DNA of 23,184 nt from an archaeon. Lineage in GTDB: Archaea; B1Sed10-29; WALL01. The stretch is taken from positions 1 through 23,184 of the forward strand of contig JAUVIW010000006.1 of the NCBI GenBank assembly GCA_030592525.1, in the 5' to 3' direction. The translations under genes and the position numbers were made by a program. A model generated the notes under the pieces. That model was not told the origin of the DNA, made no database searches, and worked only from the letters and a program-made list of their open reading frames with translations. Below are positions 6,755 to 13,796 of this stretch, one piece after another (position 1 is the first letter of the stretch; the number at the start of each line of letters is the position of its first letter).

Positions 6755-6799
6755 GCCGTCGGGCCTTGCGCCCGACTTTCGCCAGCCTTAACAAGGCTG
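6738..6799. repeat. Triple-hairpin intergenic element
   Basis: Three perfect 7-bp-stem hairpins stand in a row. GCTCAGC/GCTGAGC with an AAAAA loop spans 6738-6756, GTCGGGC/GCCCGAC with a CTTGC loop spans 6758-6776, and CAGCCTT/AAGGCTG with an AAC loop spans 6783-6799. The first overlaps the methyltransferase stop codon. The segment between hairpins two and three (TTTCGCCAGCCTT) recurs after RNase Z. In RNA it could act as a 3'-end stabiliser or terminator between convergent genes. As DNA it resembles a small palindromic repeat element. Confidence 0.8.
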
Positions 6800-6808
6800 T
6801 TATACATA

Positions 6809-6836
6809 CACAAGAGCATGCGCAGGTACATTCACG
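6809..6836. repeat. 28-bp direct repeat, copy 2
   Basis: This is an exact copy of 6707-6734. Reading on in the methyltransferase frame gives HKSMRRYIHVCSETIS then TGA at 6857-6859, an alternative methyltransferase C-terminus. The stop codon of the minus-strand kinase (6832-6834) lies inside this copy. Confidence 0.95.
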
Positions 6837-7290
6837 TTTGCAGCGAAACGATTTCTTGAACCACGCCCTCAAGGGTTTTCCCGAGGGTTTCAATCAGAAT
6901 TTCCCCTTTCATGCACTCCATCATATCGTAAATAGACTGGACCTTATCTTCAGGCATCCTTTTTTCTGGGGGGTACTTAAGATTCCGTTCAAGAAGGGTG
7001 GAAACGTCCGCATGAAGATAAAACACAGTATCGGGCGACAAGCAGCTGGCCATCTGCTTGCTATCCACAAAACAGCCAGCAACAACAAAGCAGCCTTCTT
7101 TTGTCATTTGGCTTAGCTTACGAAGAGAAAACAAGAATGCCTCGTGTGAAAGCCAGTCACCTTCGTACTCGTGCCGAACATCATCCTCATCAATAAAATT
7201 GAAGCCCAGCCGGCGAGCAACACCTAAGCCAACAGTGGTCTTGCCCACACTAGAAGGGCCGCGTATGATGATAAGCCTTCTAACAGCCAC
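6832..7290 (-). CDS. P-loop kinase / nucleotide-binding protein (AAA_33- or CPT-like)
   Basis: The product has 152 residues. Walker A GPSSVGKTT (residues 11-19) follows a strand of hydrophobics (RRLIIIR). FIDEDDVRHEYEGDW resembles the substrate loop of small-molecule kinases such as chloramphenicol phosphotransferase or shikimate/gluconate kinases. CFVVAGCFVDS forms a second strand, and ERNLKYPPEKRMPED looks like a lid segment. The substrate is unknown. The GTG at 7290 directly follows the stop codon of the metallopeptidase gene, so translation is coupled and this is the last gene of the peptidase operon. Base composition is lower in GC than the rest of the operon (26/60 at 6901-6960). Its last codons lie in repeat copy 2, so it may be a late addition. 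Confidence 0.75.
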   Translation of the reverse strand: MAVRRLIIIRGPSSVGKTTVGLGVARRLGFNFIDEDDVRHEYEGDWLSHEAFLFSLRKLSQMTKEGCFVVAGCFVDSKQMASCLSPDTVFYLHADVSTLLERNLKYPPEKRMPEDKVQSIYDMMECMKGEILIETLGKTLEGVVQEIVSLQT

Positions 7291-7671
7291 TCAATCATCG
7301 CCCCGATACTTCTCGTGCAGGATATCGACCTGTTCCTCACCGACACGGATTTTGCCAAAGCACTTGTGCGGAACCAAGGCGCCGCTGAACGTCTTGGGGA
7401 TGTGGAGAAGCTCGTGGATGACCACCTTCTCTTTTTCTTCGAGAGGCAGCACGTCGTAGCGGCGGGAGATTACCTCTATCACGTAGCCCGGCTTCATGTC
7501 GAACGCTATCTGCCACGCGCGCGGCATCTCCCAAATGCGGGCGATTGCATTGCTTTTGGAGCCCTCTGAGCGCAGGGCGACGACGCGGTCTGCGTTGATG
7601 TAGTCAAGTTCCAGCCGATAGATGGCGTTGTTGATTAGCTCCTGGACATCAGGGGCTTTTACCCAATTCAT
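7291..7671 (-). CDS. Predicted metallopeptidase (COG4900-like, HELLH zincin)
   Basis: The product has 126 residues. It carries HELLHIPKTFSGALVPHK near residue 92, an HExxH zinc motif followed by a downstream His, as in the small putative metallopeptidase family shared by archaea and phages (COG4900-like). The upstream half includes NADRVVALRSEGSKSNAIAR and WQIAFDMKPGYVIEV, which also fits that family. I chose the ATG at 7671 rather than longer in-frame starts, because it overlaps the PmbA stop as ATGA and follows GGTGG with a 4-nt spacer. The substrate is unknown. The neighbours are two TldD/PmbA subunits and an aminopeptidase, so peptide breakdown or maturation is likely. Confidence 0.78.
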   Translation of the reverse strand: MNWVKAPDVQELINNAIYRLELDYINADRVVALRSEGSKSNAIARIWEMPRAWQIAFDMKPGYVIEVISRRYDVLPLEEKEKVVIHELLHIPKTFSGALVPHKCFGKIRVGEEQVDILHEKYRGDD

Positions 7672-8927
7672 TTTACCACCTCTGCATCGAAGCACATGCG
7701 GGGGGAAGTGAACCAGTCACGGGTCAAGGCCTTTTTGTCGAACATGGGGTTGTCTTTAAGAGCAGAGAAAATGTTGCCGCGCAGGATTGAGCCGCGGACG
7801 GGCTTGTCGAACTCGCCGTTCTTGAGTGTGAAGCCAAGGGTGATTGTGAGGGCAAAGTCGCCTGTCACAGAGTTCATGTTATGGAAGCCCATGAGCTCGC
7901 GGACGAAAAGGCCGGAATTTGCGAAGGCGTTGCACTTCTCCGACGGGTTGAGGACTATGTTTGTGACTGAGGTCTCTGGTGCGACGGAGTACGATGGACG
8001 GAAGCCGCTGCCGGTCGGCTTTGCTTTTGAGAGCGCGGCGGTGCGCGAGTCGTACAGGAATTTCTTGAGCACGCCGTTGCGAATAAGTGATTTTTTCCTT
8101 GTTGGGCGGCCCTCGTCATCGAACGCCGCTGTGGGCTGCGCCCACGGGATGTGCGGGTCCTCGACGACATTGATGCGCGGATGCATGACTCTTTTGTTCA
8201 GGCTGTTTGCCCAAGTGGTCTTCTTTCGGCGCGCGGACTCGCCATTGAACTGCTCGAGCACGGCCGAAGCAAAGAAGCTAGACAATGCCTCGACACTGAG
8301 GCAGATACGGCCCTTGAATGCCACGGGCTTCGCGCCATTGCCGAGCGACGCCCACTCGCCGGCCTTGAAGCCGATGGGCTGGGTGCTTGTGATGCGGCTC
8401 GAGGAGTGCTCGTCATAGGAAAGGCTCTTGCCCTTCTTCGCCTCTTCGTAGGCGAAGAAAGTTGTTTCCTTGGACTCTAGGTCAACGCCCTCGGAATTGA
8501 TTATGCGGTGAGTGGAAGTGCCTGCCGAGACCTCGCCCTTTACAGGCAACGCCTTCTCGGAAGCGCCGTTCACCATCGCGAGCAGCATGTCGACGGCGGA
8601 ATCCTCATCGACTTTTGTCACGCGGCGGTCAAAGGATTTCACTGGCTTTGGGCGAGAGGGTGATGGGAGGGCAAGGTTTTCTTTTGGCAATAGCTTCGCG
8701 GTGCGCACAGCCTCGTCAACAGCGCGTTTGGCATCCTCAACGCGGGTGAAATAGGCAAAGCCCGTCCTGCCTTTGTGAACGACGCGCAGGCCGTAGCCGC
8801 TCTCGCGAGAGGACTTGCAAGCCTCAACGCGGTCCAGGGAGTTGCGCGCCAGAACGCCATCGGACTCTGAGTAGAACACGTCGGCGGCGTCAGCCTTCTT
8901 GAGAGCAAGCCGGAGTATCTCTTCCAT
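7668..8927 (-). CDS. pmbA: TldD/PmbA family protein, PmbA (TldE)-type subunit
   Basis: The product has 419 residues. It begins EEILRLALKKADAADVFYSE, followed by ESGYGLRVVHKGRTGFAYFT, the standard N-terminal domain of TldD/PmbA proteins. The C-terminal part has VAPETSVTNIVLNPSE and GFHNMNSVTGDFALT, typical of the PmbA side. The HExxxH motif is absent, as expected for the non-catalytic partner. With TldD it forms a hetero-oligomeric metalloprotease that cuts unfolded peptides; in E. coli this pair matures microcin B17 and degrades CcdA. The start is the ATG at 8927, sharing one base with the TldD stop (TAATG) and preceded by GGTGG. Confidence 0.9.
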   Translation of the reverse strand: MEEILRLALKKADAADVFYSESDGVLARNSLDRVEACKSSRESGYGLRVVHKGRTGFAYFTRVEDAKRAVDEAVRTAKLLPKENLALPSPSRPKPVKSFDRRVTKVDEDSAVDMLLAMVNGASEKALPVKGEVSAGTSTHRIINSEGVDLESKETTFFAYEEAKKGKSLSYDEHSSSRITSTQPIGFKAGEWASLGNGAKPVAFKGRICLSVEALSSFFASAVLEQFNGESARRKKTTWANSLNKRVMHPRINVVEDPHIPWAQPTAAFDDEGRPTRKKSLIRNGVLKKFLYDSRTAALSKAKPTGSGFRPSYSVAPETSVTNIVLNPSEKCNAFANSGLFVRELMGFHNMNSVTGDFALTITLGFTLKNGEFDKPVRGSILRGNIFSALKDNPMFDKKALTRDWFTSPRMCFDAEVVK

Positions 8928-10282
8928 TAGCCACCCACCAGCATTTTCTTTATTCGGATGTGCGGGCCGCCGTCGCTCACGGGAACGCCCTGGCCGGCCT
9001 TGCCGCAGGTGCCGGGCACGCCTGCCTTCCACTGCTTGCCGCACGCCTCGATAAGCTTGAGCGTGTCGACAATGTTGCCGACCACGGTGATGTCACGCAA
9101 TGGCTTTGTGAGCTCACCGTTTTCAATCAGGCGGCCGCACTCGGCGGCGAACTGGAAGAAGCCTGTCGACGGCTCTGTCACGCCGCCCTTCATGCCCTCG
9201 ATGTAGACGCCGCGCTTGATTGGGGCGAAGAGCTCTTCGCGTGAGTGGTCGCCCGCCTCGAAAAAGGTGTTGCTCATGCGGACCAATGGAAATGCGAGGA
9301 CGCTCTCGGCACGGGCGTTGCCAGTTGGCTTTTGGCCGAGCTTGGCAGCGGTCTCGCGCGAGTGCAGGAAGGCGCACAGGCGGCCCTTGTCCACGAGCAC
9401 TTTTCTCTGGGCCTTCGTGCCCTCGGCGTCGAACGGGTACGAGCCGTACATACGAGGCAGGGTTGGGTCGTCCACAATGGTGACGCATCGCGAGCCGATG
9501 AGCGTGTTCATGCGGTTGCCGAGGATGCTGCACTTGTTGAGGACAGCGTCGGCCTCGCACGCGTGCCCCACAGCCTCGTGCGCGAAGACACCTGCCATGC
9601 GCGGGTCAACGACCACGGGCATGGAGCCTTTGGGTGGGAGCTCTGACTTCAGGAGGCGCTTGGCTTTTGTGATGACTCGGTCGACGAGCACTTCCTTCTT
9701 GTTGAGTATCTCTGTGCCGCAGAGCAGGGCGTCACGGTCCGATGCGCGCATGAGTGTGTCGCCCTTGACAAAGGCCGCGGCAGTGAACACACTGCGAACT
9801 GGGTGGTACTCAATGGCCGAGCCCTCAGAATTTGCATAGCACCACTCGCCCCACGCATCGCCGTAGCTCACATCGCTCGCGTGCACCTTGGAATCGGCAA
9901 GGGTGCGCTTGCTGAGCTCGACACAGCGCCTGGCCTTTTCATCAATGTGCATGTCCTTGGGGTGGTGCTTGGGCTTGATTCGAGCCTTGGCAACGTGCGG
10001 CTCCACTGGCGCCAGCTTCGCGGCAATGGGCCGGACGCTGGAGGCGCGGGCGAGCTTTATCGCGCGGTCCACTAAAGAGCCGATGTCGGAGACGCTGTTG
10101 GAGACGGCAAAGCCCCACGCCCCCTTGTACAGGACGCGGACACCGATGCCCTCGCGCGCTCCCGCTACCAAAGACTCGATTGCCTTGTCGCGGACGCTAA
10201 TGTGCGTGGACCACGCCCTGGCGGCGCGAATCTCGACGAAATCAGCAGGGGCGCCAACGTGCTTGAGTAAGAGGTCTAACAC
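8927..10282 (-). CDS. tldD: TldD metalloprotease, catalytic subunit
   Basis: The product has 451 residues, a normal length. The zinc motif HEAVGHACEAD (235-245) is the HExxxH signature of TldD, in which the two His bind zinc and the Glu is catalytic. The N-terminal domain (VRDKAIESLVAGAREGIGVRVLY) resembles that of PmbA, and the C-terminal region includes GGVTEPSTGFFQFAAECGRL and the family end GVPVSDGGPHIRIKKM. The active site lies inside the TldD/PmbA barrel, so only extended peptides reach it. The start is a GTG at 10282, 23 nt after the M29 aminopeptidase stop, with no obvious ribosome-binding site. It is the second gene of a five-gene minus-strand operon. Confidence 0.94.
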   Translation of the reverse strand: MLDLLLKHVGAPADFVEIRAARAWSTHISVRDKAIESLVAGAREGIGVRVLYKGAWGFAVSNSVSDIGSLVDRAIKLARASSVRPIAAKLAPVEPHVAKARIKPKHHPKDMHIDEKARRCVELSKRTLADSKVHASDVSYGDAWGEWCYANSEGSAIEYHPVRSVFTAAAFVKGDTLMRASDRDALLCGTEILNKKEVLVDRVITKAKRLLKSELPPKGSMPVVVDPRMAGVFAHEAVGHACEADAVLNKCSILGNRMNTLIGSRCVTIVDDPTLPRMYGSYPFDAEGTKAQRKVLVDKGRLCAFLHSRETAAKLGQKPTGNARAESVLAFPLVRMSNTFFEAGDHSREELFAPIKRGVYIEGMKGGVTEPSTGFFQFAAECGRLIENGELTKPLRDITVVGNIVDTLKLIEACGKQWKAGVPGTCGKAGQGVPVSDGGPHIRIKKMLVGG

Positions 10283-10305
10283 GCTGGGATAAAGGCGCCG
10301 GGGGT

Positions 10306-11601
10306 TTATTTTACTATCACACCGTTCCGCATTACTGTCCTGCCGTCGGCGATGAGGCGGCCGTTGAACATGGGCTTCACGAAGTCCAGGTGCAGCGTAG
10401 AATTGTTCTTGCCGCCGTAGCCAAGGTTCCAGCCAATGGCGATGTGCAGGGTGCCAAGGATTTTCTCGTCCACTATGGTGTAGCCGTTCGTGAACTCGGC
10501 GCCCTTGTTGCAGCCTATCCCCAATTCGGCAATACGGAACTTGTCACCGGTGTGCTCCTCGAACATCCTGTCCATGCCTCGCTGGTTCTTTTCCGCTGAG
10601 TACTCGACTACTTTGCCGTTTTTGAACACGAGCTCGATGCCCTCAGCGACGCCATGGCCGCGGAGCGGGTTGCGCGGTATCTTGAGGATTCCGTTAGCCG
10701 AATGCTCTTTTGGAGCGGTGAAGATTTCTCCGCAAGGGATGTTCATGCCGACATCGCGATGCTTGATGTCGTCGTCGCTGAGGACGCCGTCATCGCAAAG
10801 GAATCGGCGGCCACGGGTGGAGAATGACAGGTCAGTGCCGTCATCGTGCACAATGCGGATGCTTTTCTTTCCGTCGAGCTTCTTGTGGTACGCCCAGATT
10901 AGGTCGTATGTCTGCTTCTTGTACGACCACTTGATTGAGTTTTCGACAATGCGCTTGAACTTGGCTGCGGGAAAATTGAGGTCCTTCGCAATGCCGGGGT
11001 GTGGCCAGCCGACCAGGAGCCAGCGGATTTGGCGGGCGTCCATTATCTCGCGTGACTTCATGCCCGCGGGGGCGGATGCAAGGAACTTTGATGTCGGAAT
11101 TCCTTTGCGCCAGTCCTCGCGCTCCAGCGTGTCAAGCGACACGACATAGTCAAGGTTCTCGTCGATTGCGCGGGATATTGGGGAAAATTCCCGGAGTGAA
11201 TCCTCAGGGGACAGGATGCGGGTCTTGCGGGCCTTGGCCGTGTCCATCTCAGCCATGTGCGGCTTCGCGCCGTTCCTGAGGCACTGCTCCCACACTTTTT
11301 CCGCGAGCTTCTTGTTCGCCGGGTTGTAGTTGATGCGCACTGTGTGGCCAACCTTCTTTTTGAGGCGGTAGCCGCTCTTGCCCTTGATGGCGAGGGGGCC
11401 GTAGTCAACATCGCACCACGCGTCGAGCATGCGCGTTGCCTTGAGGCGCTTAGCCTCGTTGAAGGGAATGCTGTCCTTTTTCAGGATGCCCCTGGTCTTC
11501 GCCCCCCAGCGCTTCCTCGCCTTGGGGATTGACGGGTTGTCCTTCTGCCCAATGTGCTCGGTGTAGTTCACGAGCTTCTTTGCCAGCCACTCATTATCCA
11601 T
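10306..11601 (-). CDS. M29 family aminopeptidase (AmpS/thermophilic aminopeptidase)
   Basis: The product has 431 residues. Family landmarks are in place: CGEIFTAP (Glu292), AELGIGCN (Glu359), GTLHIAIG (His386), a Tyr in LGYGG, and the metal-binding HLDF near the end (His404, Asp406). These correspond by eye to the two-metal ligands of M29 aminopeptidases. The enzyme removes N-terminal residues from peptides in the cytoplasm. I chose the ATG at 11601 because GGTGG lies 4 nt upstream and the longer frame runs into the divergent RNase Z gene. It heads the operon with TldD, PmbA, the HELLH metallopeptidase and the kinase. Confidence 0.92.
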   Translation of the reverse strand: MDNEWLAKKLVNYTEHIGQKDNPSIPKARKRWGAKTRGILKKDSIPFNEAKRLKATRMLDAWCDVDYGPLAIKGKSGYRLKKKVGHTVRINYNPANKKLAEKVWEQCLRNGAKPHMAEMDTAKARKTRILSPEDSLREFSPISRAIDENLDYVVSLDTLEREDWRKGIPTSKFLASAPAGMKSREIMDARQIRWLLVGWPHPGIAKDLNFPAAKFKRIVENSIKWSYKKQTYDLIWAYHKKLDGKKSIRIVHDDGTDLSFSTRGRRFLCDDGVLSDDDIKHRDVGMNIPCGEIFTAPKEHSANGILKIPRNPLRGHGVAEGIELVFKNGKVVEYSAEKNQRGMDRMFEEHTGDKFRIAELGIGCNKGAEFTNGYTIVDEKILGTLHIAIGWNLGYGGKNNSTLHLDFVKPMFNGRLIADGRTVMRNGVIVK

Positions 11602-11616
11602 AGTACCACCACAAAG

Positions 11617-11640
11617 CATTATAAGACGGGCTAATAAAAA
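11617..11640. promoter_or_regulatory. Divergent promoter between M29 aminopeptidase and RNase Z
   Basis: The gap between the two start codons is 46 nt. ATTATAAG around 11618-11625 is centred about 27 nt before the RNase Z ATG and predicts a leaderless mRNA. The AT-run at 11632-11640 (TTTTTATTAG on the minus strand) lies about 34 nt before the aminopeptidase ATG. That leaves a short leader just long enough for its GGTGG ribosome-binding site. Confidence 0.5.
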
Positions 11641-11647
11641 CCTTGTC

Positions 11648-12556
11648 ATGCGCGTGCAAATAGACTTCCTTGGCACCGGGTCGACTACGCCGACACCGGA
11701 CAGGAACCACTCAAGCATCCAGTTGGCTTACGGAAAGGACAGGCTGCTTTTTGACTGCGGCGAAGGGACGCAAAGGCAGATGGCCACGGCAAAGCTCAGC
11801 GTCGTCAAGGTCAAGGCGATAATGCTGACGCACTTGCATGGCGACCACACCCTCGGGCTGCCGGGCTTCCTGCTCACGTGCAGGCTGCGAGGGCGCGAGG
11901 AAGCGCTGCACATTTACGGGCCGGAGGGCACGAAGGAAATGCTGGAAAGCATCATGGGAATGATAAAGTTCAACGCGTACCCCGAGTTTGACATCGTTGT
12001 TCATGAAGTCCACGCTGGCCTTGTGTTCGAGACCGAGGAGTACGCAGTGTCGTGCTTCCCGGTTGACCATGACGTGCCTGCCGTGGGCTACGTGTTCCAG
12101 GAAAAAAGCCGCACGAACATTGACGAGAAGGCGTTGCGCAAGCTCGGACTGGAGCCGGGGCCGGAATACAAGGCACTCAAGAAAGGCGAGAGCGTCGAGT
12201 GGGAGGGTCGGGTGCTGAAGCCCGAGAAGTACTTGGCTGTGCGCAAGGGGCTTAAGATTGTTTACACTGGCGACTGCGCAACAGGGCAGAGCGTGCTTGA
12301 GGCTGCCGAAAACGCGGATTTGCTGATACACGAGGCAACATTTGCACAGGAGATAAAGGAGAACGCAGTGAAGTACAAGCACTCCACGGCAAAGGACGCG
12401 GGCGTGATGGCGCGCGAAGCCGATGTCAAGCAGCTGGTAATCACGCACTTCAGCACGAGGTACAGGAACGAGGACCTGTACAAGCTCCTGGATGAAGCCA
12501 AAAGGGAGTTTGAGAACACGGTCCTGGCCAAGGACTTCATGGTGATAGAGTTATGA
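11648..12556 (+). CDS. rnz: Ribonuclease Z (tRNA 3' endonuclease)
   Basis: The product has 302 residues, a normal short-form RNase Z length. The metallo-beta-lactamase motif THLHGDH (61-67) binds both zinc ions. Further ligands are visible as HDVPAVGY (His141), YTGDC (Asp209) and THFSTRY (His267). The start MRVQIDFLGTGSTTPTPDRN is characteristic, and the segment LEPGPEYKALKKGE is the RNase Z-specific region after the flexible arm. It cuts pre-tRNA after the discriminator base to allow CCA addition. It starts at the ATG at 11648 with a TATA box 27 nt upstream. The stop is followed by a hairpin-rich element. Confidence 0.96.
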   Translation: MRVQIDFLGTGSTTPTPDRNHSSIQLAYGKDRLLFDCGEGTQRQMATAKLSVVKVKAIMLTHLHGDHTLGLPGFLLTCRLRGREEALHIYGPEGTKEMLESIMGMIKFNAYPEFDIVVHEVHAGLVFETEEYAVSCFPVDHDVPAVGYVFQEKSRTNIDEKALRKLGLEPGPEYKALKKGESVEWEGRVLKPEKYLAVRKGLKIVYTGDCATGQSVLEAAENADLLIHEATFAQEIKENAVKYKHSTAKDAGVMAREADVKQLVITHFSTRYRNEDLYKLLDEAKREFENTVLAKDFMVIEL

Positions 12557-12567
12557 TTATGCTGCGA

Positions 12568-12644
12568 GCCCGGAGGGCGAGCTTTTCGCCAGCCTTTCGA
12601 GCGAGTACCGTCCCACAGGACGGTATGAAGCGGAGAAAAGGCTG
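12568..12644. repeat. Nested-hairpin intergenic element related to the 6758-6799 element
   Basis: After RNase Z lie a small GCCC/GGGC hairpin (12568-12578) and then TTTTCGCCAGCCTT. An 8-bp stem, CAGCCTTT (12590-12597) with AAAGGCTG (12637-12644), encloses a perfect 8-bp hairpin, TACCGTCC/GGACGGTA with a CACA loop (12606-12625). The order, a GC hairpin, TTTCGCCAGCCTT, then AAGGCTG, matches the element after the tRNA methyltransferase. It could be a 3'-UTR structure or a degenerate small repeat. Confidence 0.7.
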
Positions 12645-12657
12645 AAATCGAGCTATG

Positions 12658-12665
12658 AATATATA
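12658..12665 (+). promoter_or_regulatory. TATA box for the secreted/anchored protein gene
   Basis: AATATATA is centred 27 nt before the ATG at 12689, the spacing expected for a leaderless archaeal transcript. This supports the ATG start over the in-frame TTG at 12677. Confidence 0.6.
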
Positions 12666-12688
12666 CCTGAACAGAGTTGTTGAAAGCG

Positions 12689-13456
12689 ATGAAAAAAGCC
12701 ATCCTCCTACTGCTGATAATGGCGTCCGCGATGGCGCTGACGATTACGTCCCATGACATAGACATAACAATGAGGGCTGACGGGAGCGGGTATGTTGTGG
12801 AGGACTTTCAGGTGCGCCTCGGCGAAGGCGAGCGCGCAGAGTTCGAGCTTGCGCTTGAGGCGGGGACGCCTGGAGACATTGGGCTCGTTCCCACGATAGT
12901 CAAGGAGCACAGTGACATCAACATCATCCCACAAACCACGGAGAGTGACATCGCAGTGGTCACGTTCCAATACAACGTGCCCGAAATCGTGGACACCACC
13001 GAAACCAAGGGCAAACAGGCGCTCGTGGGGCTGACAGAAAAGGCGTTCTCGTTCTACGACGGGCACACGATGCAGCTGCCATACGACCCGCAGACGACGC
13101 TGTCAGTCATGGTGCCACAGGACATACTCCTTGCGGGTGACCCTTTGCCGCCAACAGGCGCGCCGACGAAGGAACTGGGCGTTGACGGCAAGCAATACCT
13201 CAAGTACACTTGGAGCTACAGGAAGCCATTCAACACCGCAGAGTTCCGCGTGATCTACGAAAAAGAGGTCAGCATCCAAAGCCAATTGTCGCCGAGCGTG
13301 ATACTCAATGAATTCCGCGAGAAGTACGGGAACCCGATTTACATCGCGGTGGCAGTGATACTGCTGATTGTAGTGCTGTGGTACAGGAAAGAAGTTTACA
13401 TCGTCGTCCAGGAAGCGTTCGCCGGCGAGCCGGTCATCGAGGACGATGAGGCTTGA
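12689..13456 (+). CDS. Hypothetical exported protein with C-terminal membrane anchor
   Basis: The product has 255 residues and no family was recognised. The N-terminus KKAILLLLIMASAMALT is a clear signal peptide. A long extracytoplasmic part of beta-rich appearance follows, with alternating hydrophobics and many Asp, Glu, Thr and Pro residues. The C-terminus holds one membrane helix (PIYIAVAVILLIVVLWY, about 224-240) followed by a cytoplasmic tail ending in acidic residues. This is the topology of a surface-exposed type I membrane protein. The ATG at 12689 is supported by the TATA box. The last 23 nt overlap the convergent NOB1-like gene. Confidence 0.75.
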   Translation: MKKAILLLLIMASAMALTITSHDIDITMRADGSGYVVEDFQVRLGEGERAEFELALEAGTPGDIGLVPTIVKEHSDINIIPQTTESDIAVVTFQYNVPEIVDTTETKGKQALVGLTEKAFSFYDGHTMQLPYDPQTTLSVMVPQDILLAGDPLPPTGAPTKELGVDGKQYLKYTWSYRKPFNTAEFRVIYEKEVSIQSQLSPSVILNEFREKYGNPIYIAVAVILLIVVLWYRKEVYIVVQEAFAGEPVIEDDEA

Positions 13457-13775
13457 ACATCACGGGCTCAAACTTGATGTTCAGAAGCCTTGCGACACGC
13501 TGCATTGCATGGTCATCAGTGACCACGATGCCGTGCTCAACAGCAAGGGCGAGGACGCGAACATCAGTTTCGGAGAGGGCTTCTTTGCCCATTGTCTCGC
13601 GGACTTTTGCGATGCTTTCTGCTGCGGGCTCGAGCACGCGGAGCTCGCCTGAGTCAAGGGCTGCCTGCACCTCTGTCTTGGAGCGCCAGTCACGGATTTC
13701 GTCGACGGCTTCCTTTACGGTAACGCCGTCGCGGCGGCCGAAGTTCAGGATGCTGGAGGCATCGAGCACACGCAT
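13434..13775 (-). CDS. NOB1-type PIN-domain endonuclease lacking the zinc ribbon
   Basis: The product has 113 residues and is a PIN domain. It starts MRVLDASSIL (Asp5), has SETDVRVLALAVEHG (Asp71) and VVTDDHAMQRVARLLNIKF (Asp87/Asp88), and has Glu26 as a likely fourth acidic ligand. The C-terminal pattern VTDDxxxQxVARxLxI is that of archaeal NOB1, which cuts the 3' end of 16S rRNA during 30S maturation. Archaeal NOB1 normally continues into a CxxC zinc ribbon of about 40 residues. Here the frame stops soon after FEPVM and no Cys is present. A VapC-type toxin is possible, but the sequence fits NOB1 better and no antitoxin gene is adjacent. The start at 13775 has an AT-box 26 nt upstream. Confidence 0.68.
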   Translation of the reverse strand: MRVLDASSILNFGRRDGVTVKEAVDEIRDWRSKTEVQAALDSGELRVLEPAAESIAKVRETMGKEALSETDVRVLALAVEHGIVVTDDHAMQRVARLLNIKFEPVMFKPHRPR

Positions 13776-13796
13776 AATGCCTTTGGGGCGCCAAGG

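Noticed and set aside
6738..6799. tRNA gene in the hairpin-rich spacer
   Set aside because: The stems are three separate 7-bp hairpins in a row. There is no acceptor stem joining the ends and no T-loop GTTCRA sequence.
13434..13775. VapC toxin of a toxin-antitoxin pair
   Set aside because: No small antitoxin frame overlaps its start, and the VTDDxxxQxVARxLxI end fits NOB1 better. Not fully excluded because the zinc ribbon is missing.
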